The notes below the pieces were generated by a model, which saw only the letters and a program-made list of their open reading frames with translations, made no database searches and was not told where the DNA came from. The position numbers and the translations under genes are program-made. 64,000 nucleotides of DNA from Acanthochlamys bracteata (lineage: Eukaryota; Streptophyta; Magnoliopsida; Pandanales; Velloziaceae), in assembly GCA_019914995.1 (NCBI GenBank), contig CM034128.1:622501-686500 (forward strand), given 5' to 3'. Every line of letters starts with the position of its first letter. The stretch's first letter is position 1. Positions 33,801-50,200 of the stretch are shown here, piece after piece.

Positions 33801-36800
33801 ACCATGGAAGAGGTAACTATGGACGAGGTAGATGGCAACCAGGGTACTCCAATGATGGTGGTTCACGCCCACCTCTCCTTCCAAAACCAGGAGGGCCTTA
33901 TTCTCATAGGCAGGGATATAATTATGGCTCAAAATTTTCTCATCACAGTGGTCGAAATGATGAGCGTTTTGTATCAGAAATGAAGCTTAATAAAAGTGAA
34001 GAGACATTGTCTCGGAAAGCCATTGCAATTCAGGAGGTATCTAATTTAACTACTTACTATTCTTTTCCTATATAGTTCTGCTGAATGCTGCATTTGTTCT
34101 GACACTTCTTATATTTTGTGAAACCTCTACAAAAAGCCTCTTGAGGTAGCATGCTACAGCCGTGATGAGTGGGGAAATGTTTCTTTTGACGAAAAATGCT
34201 TGGTAAAGCTCTAAAATTTACTTTGCAATTTCTGGTAAAATGTTTTGCTTGTGTGCGGCATCATTCAGTCTGGAACTTTCAATCCTATCTTAATTTTTTC
34301 TTGTGTATAGTGAAGGGTATGATAATTTATTCTCAATTTAATTGAAAGTTGCAACTTGCCTGAAAGCTCTTTTTTTCATGCTTAGAAACTTTTCAAACGC
34401 ACAATTTGTGATGATGTTGGGGCAGATCTCAACAGGGGTTTTGAATCATTTGTTCAAAAAAGAGGTGAGCCTCCCAATTTTCGCTTAATCTTTTGTGATT
34501 AAAATGAGAGCAATTTAATTGGAAGTTATGCAAGTATTAAGGAGGATGTAATCTCAATTCAAAAGGTTTAAAAAAGCTGGATTTGATCACTTGTTGATTC
34601 ACCACCTGTTCTAAGAAACATATACCTTGAATATCTTTACGGTGCTTCAGGATAATCTGAACTGTGTGTTTTAATCCAATGGTGTTGTTGGAGCATGAGG
34701 ATGGCTATATGCTATAGTGGTAGCAAGTTGGCACCCCTCTACATTGGATATGAGTGCATAATTTGACACTTTTACAACTCGTCGTGGGGTTTTACTAGCA
34801 CATTTTCTTTTTTGAAATGATTGCAGAATGGATCCTTTCAAATTCCAAATTCCGTACAGAATTTCGTAATACTTTCAAATTTCAAAGTTTAAAATAGTTA
34901 GTGAATTTTACCTAAATTATGCTATGGCTTTTGGTTTTCCAATATATTTGAATAATAATAATATCACAAGTTTCAGAATTTTTATAGATACTGAATTTTG
35001 TAGGTTTTCTAGATTTAACAAACTCTTACTGCTTCAAAAATTCTTTGACCTTGCTAAATAAATCCAAAATTTTGAATTTTTTACAATTTCCTTGAAAACG
35101 AAATAGATTAGAATCAAGTGCCAATAAGAATGCTGCTGACCCTAACCTAACTTACAGACAGCGTGATTTTTCCATGGTTGATTTTGTAAATAATTTCACT
35201 CTCAAACCTCCTGCTACTGCGTTTAGTGAAGGTTTTGGTTGCACTATAAGTAATTGCAATTTCTTTATTGATTAGAATCGGATAATAGCGAGGGGTTTGG
35301 TGATCTGCTTGCTTGCATTAGGAGCACAAATATTCCTCTCCAGAATATTCATTTCGTGGTAGGTTTCTGGAAGCTTAGTATATGATGAACAATCACATTT
35401 AATACCAAGACAGGTAAACTATGGCTTTCATTAATTTCTGCTATTGTTTTCACTTCTGACAGACATTTCGGAATAATCTTAATAAGGTACGCTCTACTTC
35501 ATCATCTTTTAGTAGTTGAAAACTTTGTTTAAGAAAGACTTTTTTGAGATGAATATGATGCTGCCATGGGATTTTTTCATATAGCTTCTTAATGCACTTT
35601 ACAAAGGTTTTAACTCCTGTATGAGTTATTTTTTAAAATTTATGTTTTCCAGATATTGGCTACAGCTTACATAAGAAATGAGCCATGGAGGATGGGCGTG
35701 CATAAAAGAAAAGGGGTTGTGTATCTTGATGTACATAAGCTCCCTGAAAGACCGCAGAGTGAGCTAGACCGTAGAAGGTACTTCACTTCCCTTAGATTTG
35801 CGTCTTTGATTTGACTTGGTTGTGTTTATTCCTTTTCTAGAAAGCTATCTTCGGATCTCCCGTTTTAGGAGCTAGTTGCAGTTTTGACCTTTTAGACAGA
35901 AGGCCCCTTATATGTTATGTCATTAAGATGGAAACTTCCCTCTGGATCTTGAAAGGAGATTTTTTTAATGACAATTTCTTAATACAATATATAAGTTAGT
36001 GCAGTTAATAATGTTGCTTTTTGTTGCAGATGCTACTGGGGTTATTCCTTTGAGAACCTTGCTAGACTGGACCCAGATACAAGTGAAGATGGGAACGGTA
36101 TTAACGCAAATGTGGAGTTTTGTTCTGTTATCAAGACCAAATTAGGTGCACATCGTATTATTATGGGTGCTGAGATGGACTGTTGTGATCAAATGGATGA
36201 TGGAAGAAAGTTCTATATAGAGCTAAAGACCAGCAGGGAGGTTAGCATTCCCTTTACATCTTGCTGATATGAACTCATGTTCACTTAGATATTATCATAT
36301 GACATTGGTAATACTCCAAGTTTGCTTGGCCAGTTAGATTACCGTACGGAGGAGCGATATGAGAGAGAGAAGCTGCTGAAATTCTGGGTAAATAACTTTT
36401 GAAGTATTTTTTTTCATTCATCATATTATCATTATCTCTTAGGCAAACTGTGGGCTTGGGCTTAGTGCAAACTATAACCCTCTACCCATTTGAACTTGAC
36501 AAGTACCGAAATGAATAAGCTTTAACCTTGTTTTGGATCGTGAAACACATTATCTGAAACATTAATAAGCTTTAGTTCTATTTCAGCTCTATTTGGAACT
36601 CTTTAGTTTTCCATCCAGAAGGGGTGACATTGCTGGCAGGCTTATATTTTCAAAAATCTCTGTAGTAGCTTCAACATTTGGGAAGATAATGGAAAATGAT
36701 ATAATCTTCTGAACACTTCACACTGAGACGTCCTTGTGTTATTTTAGTATTAGTAGTAGTACTATTCTAATCAACATGTCTCATGTTGTGAATGCCGCTC

Positions 36801-38777
36801 ATAGTGTTTGTCCCCCTGTGGCAGATCCAATCCTTCCTTGCTGGTGTTCCTTACATAGTTGTTGGATTCAGGTACCTTCTTTTGTGAAAATTTGGTAGTT
36901 AAAAGCATTATGACATTTATCTGAAGAATACTCAACAAAATGCATCGTATAATTTGTTTTTAAACATTGTTTGGAAGATTAAGTCAATGACTCTATGATT
37001 TTTTCCACATCTTTGTCCATATTATCTAGATCAAATCCTAGGACACTCTAAGGAGTCTTTGTAATACACATAATTCCATTCTAATTATCATTTTTTACTA
37101 TATAGATTGGTGGTTGGCCTATTGGCATGGAGTTACGCAGTTGAAAGGCCCCCTTTTCAAAGAAGGGTTGTTAATTACGACTATCCATCTTAATAAGTTA
37201 GTTGCAACTTGCGAAGTGGCCTTGTTTTAATAGCGACTAAGCTTTCCAACAGTTAGTCATTACCCAAGTGTCAAGAATGACAACTCTTTTAACTAGTTTG
37301 TTGCGAAAAGCTCTTTTCATTTAAGAGCGACTAACCTTTTAAACTGTTTTTTCACTATTGACTATTGAGGTGGTCAATGCGACTAACCATTTTAAGAGTT
37401 GGTTGCTTAAAGCCTTTTTTCTTTTATGAAAATAGTGTCTAACTAATAACAGTTTTTTCATTATTAAGGTGGTCAATAGTGACTAATTATTTTTAACTAG
37501 TTGGTCAAGGAAGCCCTTTTTCCTTGGAATAGCTACCAACATTTCTAACAGTAAATCTCCAATTATCCATCAAGGGGTCTGATTAACTAATTCGACTAGT
37601 TAGTCGCAAAGACCTATTTTCTTCGGATGATCAACCTTTCTAACATTTACTAGCTATTTATGGGAATAATAGCTTTGAACCATTTTAAGTAATTATTACA
37701 AAAGCCACTCTTTCTCAATAGCGGAGAACGTTTCAAAAGTAAGTTGCTGATGTCTTATATCTAATCAAAACTGATGCCACATGCAGGGATGACGCTGGCG
37801 TATTGGTACGAACAGAAAGGCTAAAGACTAAGGATATTACACAGAGAGTGAAAATGAAAGGGTATTGGCAGGTAAATTGAACTCATAGCTGTTGTAGCTG
37901 CTTTTATACAATTGACTAGCTATATCACATTGATTTATCTATTGAAAGTTCACTCTTACACACCATATATTGCCAAGTGTCGAGACCATATTAAGTACAC
38001 TTCTCATAATTGTCATATATTTGTTTTCAAGTCTTTTTTCCACAAATTAGAAAGGATTGTATGCCCTGTTCAATTATATGAACACGTTTGACTTAAATGA
38101 AATCTCAATTTCTTTGTGGTCTCATCGAGCAACTCTGATACAGGACAGTCTTGGTGTTTGGCACCTACATATCTAGGAGTTGTTACCATATCACGACACT
38201 TCCACTCGCAAATACCACTCTTAGGATGAATCTACTATGGTACTCAATGTACCATTTATTTTGCGATGATGCTACTAGAAAACCGTACCCTGCATTAAGA
38301 GAGGAGAGTACATTATTCTTTTTTATCCATGCAGCAATATCTGTACTAGTTCTTTCTCAATTGACTGGGTGCTGTACTATGGAAGTAACTTCTCAGACAT
38401 GAATTTATGCATCTAATCTGAATTATAAGAATAGAAAATAGATTATGTTACTCTTTCTTCAATCTAGTGAGTTTATTGAAGCCATTGATGGAACAGTTGT
38501 ATCTTCATGTTACAGGGTGGGGTTTGCCTGGCATTTGCAGATGAAGTTTTGTGCTGGCTTTATGGAACTGTCAAAGAAAGTGAGTCTTTCATCAAGTTCA
38601 TATGTCATGTTCTTCTCCTCTTATGATGTATTTGAAATAACATATATATATATGTTGGTGCTGACTTTTGCAGATGAAGATTACATACTTCAATTTATGC
38701 ACCCTTTCAACCGCTTGGAGCTCCTTCGAGCTCAGGCTTGTCCAGATGTTATAACTCAGCATGTGGAGCAACTTTGA
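30896..38777 (+). CDS. DXO1: DXO1-type decapping / deNADding exoribonuclease (DXO/Rai1 family)
   Basis: Removes incomplete or NAD caps from RNA 5' ends; plant DXO1 is mainly a deNADding enzyme and also supports cap methylation. Thirteen exons: 30896-31337, 33774-34036, 34137-34202, 34386-34464, 35276-35358, 35463-35486, 35653-35777, 36030-36240, 36334-36387, 36825-36871, 37787-37871, 38516-38579, 38674-38777, giving 548 aa. The first 235 residues are the plant-type extension: acidic Glu and Ser runs, then an Arg/Gly segment ([20 protein letters not shown]). The fold starts [14 protein letters not shown]. Metal-binding motifs are GAEMDC (Glu409, Asp411) and IELKTS (Glu425, Lys427). Also present are [29 protein letters not shown], and [20 protein letters not shown]. 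Intron 1 is 2.4 kb. The exon 3 acceptor (ACAAAAAG) is weak but fits frame and family. Confidence 0.94.
37130..37745. repeat. Degenerate internally repeated block in DXO1 intron 10
   Basis: Motifs such as GCGACTAA, AGCGACTAAC, GTGACTAATT, AACTAGTTGGTC and AGTTAGTTGC recur every 60-120 bp in changing spacing and orientation, with linkers like AAAGCCCTTTTTCTTT. The pattern resembles the subterminal repeats of plant DNA transposons, but no terminal repeats or coding sequence are recognisable. Confidence 0.5.
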
Positions 38778-43015
<4,238 letters not shown>

Positions 43016-44131
43016 TTCTCTGAAATTTCAACGAAGTTTGTGTTCTTCTCGTACGGTCATTCAAGTTCATTCCGCAACCTTTCTCAGCTATCTCTCTAGT
43101 GATTAACGAATTGTTACTTGTTAATTCGAGTTTGAAATTGAAGGAAAATATTATTTCTGTAATTTGTTGATAACATACATGGTGTAATTTTCCAACTGTT
43201 GTAAAAGTTCTTGAGAAGAAATCAAAGTTACATTCTTGTTTCTGAATTCAATAATGTCTTCTACTTGGGGTTCAATGTGAATCACGAATATAGTTTTCCA
43301 AAGATGCAAACTAAGAGGGGTTATTAGTATTTCTAAAACTAATTATTGAGGACGTTATTTGCAAAATATCTTAAGACTTTTACTCGATTCTTAAGTTGAA
43401 TATAATAAGAGAGGCGTGCAAATTAAAGTATACCAAACTTTGAGGTAATTTTTTTCGCTCTGCCTTTTGGTTTCGATATATTATTTTTCTTTTCTGATGA
43501 TTAGAGGTTTCTATTCAGATTTTTGGAAAATTTGTATTTCATTCACTTTTGTTTGAAATTGCTGCTCGATCTTCTTCTGTTGGATCGAATTTGGGAGGAT
43601 AAGTTCTGACTTCTGTTGTTGATGATTAGTACTATTCTCTCACACGATTGATTTTCTGCTTTTTCTTTTTAATCATGAATTTCCCGACATAGATTTTATG
43701 TTTCTAATTTAATTTTAGCATTTTAATAAATTTTGTTGATAAAATCAATACCATGAAAATACTGTGATTCCTTCTTTAGATGACTGCATTGGGCAAAATG
43801 GTGAAGTTAATTTTGATCGTAGATTCCCTAGCCAAATGAATTCCGAGATTTAAAAAGCTAGCACAATGTAAATGTATAAGCTTTTAATGTTGCCCATTTT
43901 TTTTTTACCCCTTCAATTTCTAGTCTATTTTGTTTTGAATAATTTGGCATTTTAAGCATGATATGTTATCAAAGGAGATTGATGATACAGTTATAGTGTT
44001 TGAGGATCAATGTAATTGACCGTTCATAGTGTGACAAAGACATGGTGGTTTTTTCTTGGTTGAGAGATAATAGATTGATGGTAATGATAATAATTGATTG
44101 ATGAGATAGTTTCTCTCTTAATTGACATCAG
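43016..44131. other. ROP 3' flank and intergenic DNA
   Basis: About 1.1 kb. The first 250 bp are probably ROP 3' UTR. The rest is T-rich DNA that resembles the leader and intron of an old gene ahead of the tubulin cofactor A remnant. Nothing coding is recognised. Confidence 0.45.
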
Positions 44132-44290
44132 ATGGCTACACTACACAATCTGAAGATCAAGACTGGTAATTGAAAGTACATTGTTAAATGTTAAGGAGCT
44201 TCACTCTTATGAGAAGGAGGTCAAGAGAGAGGCTGCAAAGATTGCAGACATGAAGGAGAAAGCACAGATCCTTATGATCTTAAGCAACAG
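44132..44290 (+). pseudogene. TBCA: Tubulin-folding cofactor A remnant
   Basis: The ATG opens MATLHNLKIKTG, the start of plant cofactor A (KIESEL), a beta-tubulin chaperone. The sequence then degenerates (in-frame TGA and TAA after ACTGGTAAT) and resumes out of frame as KELHSYEKEVKREAAKIADM, followed by KEKA. A two-base insertion follows, then PYDLKQQ is legible in another frame. A donor-like CAG|GTATCT follows at the position where the family has more exons, but the remaining cofactor A sequence is not found. This is a truncated, frameshifted copy. Confidence 0.7.
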
Positions 44291-45643
44291 GTATCTGCTG
44301 ATGTATCTTGTCCTTATGTGAACTCTTCCATTGTTTTTTCATATGCATCTATTTTTGTGTTGATAAAGTGCATAAATGTTGCTGCTGGTTATATGGAAAG
44401 TCTGTGATTGGGTTGTTTAGCTGCATTATCAATTTCTTCATACATAAATCTTGAGCTTCAAGTTCTGGCTGAGAATGCTATTTTTAATCCTTCTTTTGAT
44501 TTTAGATATGTATTTCTGATCGATGCAAATTCTAATTTGTTCTTGTCATAGTAGTGGTGATTGAAGGGGGTTGGATATAATGTCGAATGTATCATAAAAA
44601 CTGCAGATGTATTAGCAGGTGGTTTTATATGTTTTTAGTTGTCCCTACATGGGTTACATTCGCATGCTATTGAATGTCCCATTATTTGATGTATTTGATT
44701 ATGTCTTGGGTAGCTAATTTGACCAGAGTATTTACTTCTGGTTCATTATATCTGGATTCTTCCAATCGAAGATAGTTACACTGTTATGAAGGTATGGATT
44801 ATGCTAGGAATGTATGGTTCTTGTGGCTATGATACATAGTATATTAGTGATAGTGAGATTTAGCGGGTGGGTACAATGTCGAATTGGTTCCTTGAGCCGC
44901 ACTAAAAGATGAACTTGGTCTTTATATAACTTAGGCCTGTTGGATTCAATATTAGTGCAGCAGTATTGGTGCTTACTAACTTCATTGAGGTGTTTCTTAG
45001 TGACAACTTGGGTACCTAGAATTGACATCTGAAGGCTGGTTCTTCAATTTGCACAATTTGGTCCACTTGTACTGAAATTAGCATCTGCATTACTTTTGTG
45101 CGAAACATTTATGAGTTTGAAATGGTCTGCACATTGGAGATTTTTCAGGCTTGCTTTATTAACCTGCTGCATAAACAGAATGATCATGAAATACTGTTCC
45201 TATTTGGAGCCTATTGCTTATAAGATCACATTATCGTATGATATGAACAGTTGGTTTTGTTGCATTTTTGTGGATCAATCCATTAAAATTTGCACTAAAG
45301 TGTAAGCAATATTTAGCCCTTATATGGAAACCAAGCTTAATCACAAAGTTGCCCATTGTGGTAAGCAGCAACTTTGTCAGTCATTCTCACTCTTCCATTC
45401 ATGTGTGGAAATGTTTGAGTTGAGAATGAAATGATTCACCAAATATACTTTATATCGTCGCTTCTCTTAGGAGCTATCTGGTGACAGTTTTAAGACTCTA
45501 AAAACGAAGCTAGACGAGGAAAAGAAAAAGGGACGTGGTAGCTCAAAGGCATATTATCCTCATTAAGCATTGTAGTGCTGCTGTTCTGTTTGTAACCTTT
45601 GGATTTTGTCCTCAGTTATAAATATGCGCCGTTGTTCTCTTTG
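44291..45643. other. Sequence downstream of the TBCA remnant
   Basis: About 1.35 kb, mostly T-rich and intron-like. The only coding-like stretch is 45471-45566. After CTTCTCTTAG it reads 31 codons on the + strand (ELSGDSFKTLKTKLDEEKKK then GRGSSKAYYPH) to TAA. It is in phase with the LKQQ end of the remnant but does not resemble cofactor A. Function unknown. Confidence 0.35.
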
Positions 45644-46066
45644 TTATAATCTTAGGTCCTCAGAAGACGATGGAACGGAAGCATAGTAGGCGGCCGATTT
45701 TGTCACCGATCTCGGAGCTGTGAGAACGCCATAGTATATGCAGCGGCTATTGCGAGTATCGCCAGCTGAATTTTCTTTCCAAAGAAAGCATCGAGAAGGC
45801 ATATTTCGGCATTGAGAGAGCTGTGGGTGACTGGAGATAGCCAGATAGGTGGGGTGAGGTGAGAGGCGTTGCAGGGGAAATGAAGCAGTGCAATTTCTCA
45901 CGAGAGAAGGGAACGAGAAGGAGAGCTGAGAGTTGACGGAATGCCAGACTAGGCAAACGAAGGAGAAAGCGAGGATTCTGGACAGAATGTGACCAGGAAG
46001 GTCGTCGGCCCATAGACGGAGACTGCTGCTGGTCGGTCGGAGCTTCTCGCTTCCTAACATACACAA
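45644..46066 (-). pseudogene. F-box-like remnant (proximal copy)
   Basis: A 140-codon open frame with an F-box-like N-terminus: LWADDLPGHILSRI, then FVCLVWHSVNSQL, with the middle of the motif shortened. The remainder (SFSFPSLVRNCTASFPLQRL onward) resembles the start of an F-box/kelch-type protein but carries no recognisable repeat domain. A weak call: the open frame could be fortuitous, and another frame is open over most of the same stretch. Confidence 0.3.
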
Positions 46067-46508
46067 GACCTATGAATTCCGTCTTCTCTTTATATTATCA
46101 ACTTCGGTGTACAGCAAGATATTGATGAAGGACGCCCTCAATACAATTAGTTTGTGAACTCTTTCTGAAGTTCATAATCCAGAAAAAATAAAGCCTGTAA
46201 GCTCGAACCGGAATCTCTTTCATAATCCAAAATCACCACCAACTCCTGCAAGGACCAAGCTGTTCTTATTAAAACTGCAGAATTCACCCCACGCATAGGT
46301 TCGTCAATACCCGAATCGCTAAGATTTTGGATACGTGGTAGACCAAACAACAGCCCTCCGTTTATCGCCGCCGTTCCATTTCCATATAAAAGCATAATTG
46401 GGACCGAAATCGAGCAATGGTGATCGAAATTCTTCGCCGGTGAAGATATCGGTAAGAATGATATAACAACCGTTGTATACACATCTGGTCTTAGTTGAAC
46501 AATGAATA
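46067..46508. other. Spacer between the two F-box-like remnants
   Basis: A minus-strand frame of 111 codons (46147-46482) is open here and could belong to the same decayed gene, but I recognise no domain in it. Nothing else seen. Confidence 0.3.
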
Positions 46509-46850
46509 TTAGGAAACCGTTGCTATGTAACCTACGAGGTTGCCTGCAATCGTGGCGAGAGCTTTATCGGTCGTTTTTGACGGCGGCGGGGTAGAGGAGA
46601 CTGAGGGCGCCACGGCGTTTGCGGTGACGACGACTAGTACGAAGAGAGAAAAAGATAGGAGGAAGGGAGTTGACGGCGGTGGTGGCGAAGCCGTTACGCA
46701 AGTAGGAGAGAGAGATGTAGTGCCATTGACGGCAGGTGAAAGAAGAGGAGAGGAAGTCCACGACGAGAAAAGACAGGAGATAACGGCGTTAAGTATTAGA
46801 TCAGGGATTTCTTCCGACCATGAACGGTGCTCGTGCTTGTGTAGCTGCAT
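46509..46850 (-). pseudogene. F-box-like remnant (distal copy), frameshifted
   Basis: The minus-strand frame starts MQLHKHEHRSWSEEIPDLIL and continues NAVISCL, like the first helices of an F-box. In a second frame of the same DNA the F-box end is legible as FTCRQWHYISLSYLRNGF. The motif is therefore split by a frameshift. A third frame on the plus strand is also open because this stretch is GC-rich, so open-frame length alone is not evidence. Confidence 0.35.
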
Positions 46851-47291
46851 GATGTGTTTGTTGCTTCATTATTGTTGCTTGCCGAAGCTGGTGATCTGCG
46901 TTACCATGGCTCATGGTTGGGAACTAGCGGGAAGGTTTTGAGGCTAATTCGAACTGGGATTTTAAGTAATCATCCAGCGAGGGCATCACGTGAAACAGGT
47001 ATTCCATATATTTTTCTATACACGTGTCGTCATACAACTCGCCGTTTTGTGGGTTTACACCAGATCTTAACCAACTGAAATCGGTCACGTGTAGGAATTT
47101 TAATATAGAAATTAAAAAAGCGGTTAAATTTATGGCTCTAACTCAAAACTAAGGCCTGCTCCTGTGCCACCCTTTCGGTTTCACTCGTTCCCCAAATAAA
47201 TATCCACCTAGGGTTTCCACTTTACTTCAATTTCGTTAATTTTATCCCGAATTCCGTTGAATTCTGTTGCGATTTCGATCATTCGGTAGCT
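46851..47291 (+). promoter_or_regulatory. Upstream region of the hnRNP Q-like gene
   Basis: No gene seen. At 47194-47220 a TATA-like AAATAAATA is followed by CTAGGGTTT, a telo-box-like element common before plant genes of RNA processing and translation. The start codon lies about 75 bp downstream, giving a short, T/C-rich leader. Confidence 0.4.
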
Positions 47292-50200
47292 ATGCCTCCA
47301 AGATCAGCGAAGAAATCGACCGGGCCGACGGCGAGAAAGGGAGCTGCGGCGAAGAAGACAACGGCTACCAAGTCTTCCGCCGCCTCCTCTGCTGCTGTTG
47401 TTGAGCCGGCGGCGGAGGAGATGAAGGTTGAAGAGAGACCCGCTGTTTCGGCTCCTGGTCATGTTGCTGAGACTGTTGTTAAGGAGGAGGAAGCTAAGAA
47501 TGAGAAGGCTGTTGAATTCAAGGTTGAGGAGACTAACAACGGTGGATCTACTACGGTTAAAGGTAAGAAATTCGATTTTGCTTTCGATTTTTGGTGGTTT
47601 CACGAAGAAATTCTTAATAATCATAATAGTTTGATGATTAAAGATCACATCTTCTTTCCATCTTTTATAGTTTCAGAAAATTTACATAATTGGTATCCTG
47701 TTTGATCAAAATTTTGAGAAATTTGTATTTATTTTACACAAAGAAAAGTAATATTTTTGCCTTAGTTTTGGTCTATAAAAAATCACATGGTATGCATATC
47801 GTAAATTCATCAAGAGCTAGGACTCTTGTGTCGTAGATTTGAATGAATGAGAAGTAATGCCGTGTCATGTTTTTTATTAGCCATGATGGGTTTGAATATA
47901 GAAGCAAAATTAAGTCTTTTTCACTATCTTTGCTTATGAGCCATGCTCAGATGAGTTTCGTGTGTTTTGTGACTTGATCCCTTCAGACTTACTTGGTTAG
48001 GAAGTGGACTTGTATGTTGGCTGTGGTTACAGAACGTTATACTAGAGCTTGAGTGCATGGATCTGTTGTTTTGATCTTATTGCTAGTTTCGAAGTGAATA
48101 GTATTGTTTTGGATTCGGCTGGTTTAGTCCTTGTTCTTCTCACGGAATGATGGAATCCAGTGAGCCGATGTCTTTGCATTTGGATTCATATTGGAATTAA
48201 GATTGTGGGCGTGTACTGTTCTCTGAATGTCTATGACTGAGCCTAAACATGTTGCTCATGCTTTGCTCCCACTGAACGTATCAACTTATATGAAATTTTG
48301 CACTGTGAGCCAGAGAAAGGTGAAGTTTAATCAGGCCTAATATTGTGCTAAGCACTATAGTGGCTGCTAGAGATGGAAATTTGACTAGTGCAGGCAATGT
48401 GTCTATTCTTTCATATATGAATCCCAACTCACAGGAATGTCTGCAAGTGGCTCGTATGGAGCTCTTGCATTATTCTGCCGAAGGTTAAGCATTGGTTCCT
48501 TTATGCGTTAATCATGTTGATACTTCTCTCTCTACAAGGAAGCATCATTTAATTTGGTTTTTAGGAGTTTGGCTTAGTGTTACTATGCTAATGCCTTTTC
48601 TTGACTATCATATTCCCTTGGCAAATGTAACACTTCAAGGCTGTGGTGGTCTTTCCTTTTCATTTTTATTTGAGGTGTGAAGGATGCAATGTTTTCTTTG
48701 TACTGTTCTATCGTAGATGAAGAGGTTGAAGAGGATGTGAAGGAGCACTTTGAACAAGATAGAGGAGAGAGGTTGGAATTGGATGATAATGAACCTGAAT
48801 ATGAAGCTGAGGAGGAATATGCTGTGGAGTACGATGAGAAGGAATTGGAGCATGATGATGGCCACGAAGGAGATGATGCCGGTGAAGACATGGAGGGGGT
48901 TGTGGCAGATGATGAGGAAGCTGATTTGGTCTATGAAGAAGTAGATGTTGGAGGGGAAGATGGTGATGGTGAGGGTGAGGGTGACAATGAGCATATTGTT
49001 GAGGAACATGATGTTGAGGAGGAAGAACACCATGACATTGTTAAGGAGCAACGCAAGCGTAAGGAGTTTGAGGTGTTTGTTGGGGGCTTAGATAAGGATG
49101 CAACTGAAGATGACTTACGGAAAGTCTTTAGCCAAGTTGGTGAAATTACTGAAGTGAGGCTCATGATGAATCCTCACACAAAGAAAAACAAAGGTTTTGC
49201 CTTCTTACAATTTGCAACAGTAGAGCAAGCCAAAAGAGCTGTCTCGGAGCTTAAAAATCCAGTGGTACTTACCACTTCTGGCTATTCTCTCTAAGACTCT
49301 AGCATTCTGTATGATTTGTGAGTGGATTTCCTGATAATCATAGTCCATCCTTGTTGATCCAGGTGCATGGTAAACAGTGTGGTGTAGCCCCAAGCCAAGA
49401 CAGTGATACACTTTTCTTGGGTAATATTTGCAAGACCTGGACAAAGGAACATGTAAGTTGAGTGGAATATTTTTCTTGGGTTTCCTTGATACTTAGACTT
49501 AGTTGACAACATATCAACATCCCCCTCTTCAGTTGAAGGAGAAATTAAAGGCCTACGGTGTCGAGAATATTGAAGATATTACCTTGGTTGACGATACTAA
49601 TGAGGATGGGAAGAACCGTGGATTTGCGTTCTTGGAATTCTCTTCCCGTTCAGATGCAATGGATGCATTTAGACGCTTGCAAAAGAGGGATGTTGTTTTT
49701 GGGGTAGATCGTCCAGCAAAGGTTTCTTTCGCTGATTCCTACGTTGAGCCTGATGATGAAATAATGGCACAGGTATATGGAAGAAGTCTTATGATTGTTT
49801 TGTTAGTGTTTTATGTTTATGCTGGACAAGGGGTGACATTAAGCTGATGCATACTTTTCTTGTTGTCCAAATTTTTTGTTGAGTTGCTGAATTCTGTAAT
49901 TGCAGTATATGATCATTTCAAATTGTTGATGTTTGTTCTAAGAACTGTCTAGACTGTAAATGATTCATTGTCTATGTTTTTATTAGGTTAAAACTGTTTT
50001 TATCGATGGTATAAATGCTGCATGGGATGAAGATCATGTCAAGGAGTTCCTTAAGAAATATGGTGAAGTGGTGAAAGTTGAGCTAGCTCGTAACATGCCT
50101 GCTGCCAAAAGAAAGGATTTTGGATTTGTAAGTTTTGACACCCATGATTCAGCTGTCAAATGTGCCGAAAGCATTAATAACTCGGAGCTTGGTGAAGGGG

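Noticed and set aside
46540..46941. A plus-strand gene starting MPAIVARALSVVFDGGG
   Set aside because: Several frames are open here because of GC-rich composition. The minus strand has the more recognisable F-box-like pieces, and no splice or domain evidence supports a plus-strand gene.
48635..49164. Minus-strand hydrophobic and Ser-rich frames over the hnRNP Q exon 2
   Set aside because: Antisense of the acidic region and RRM1.
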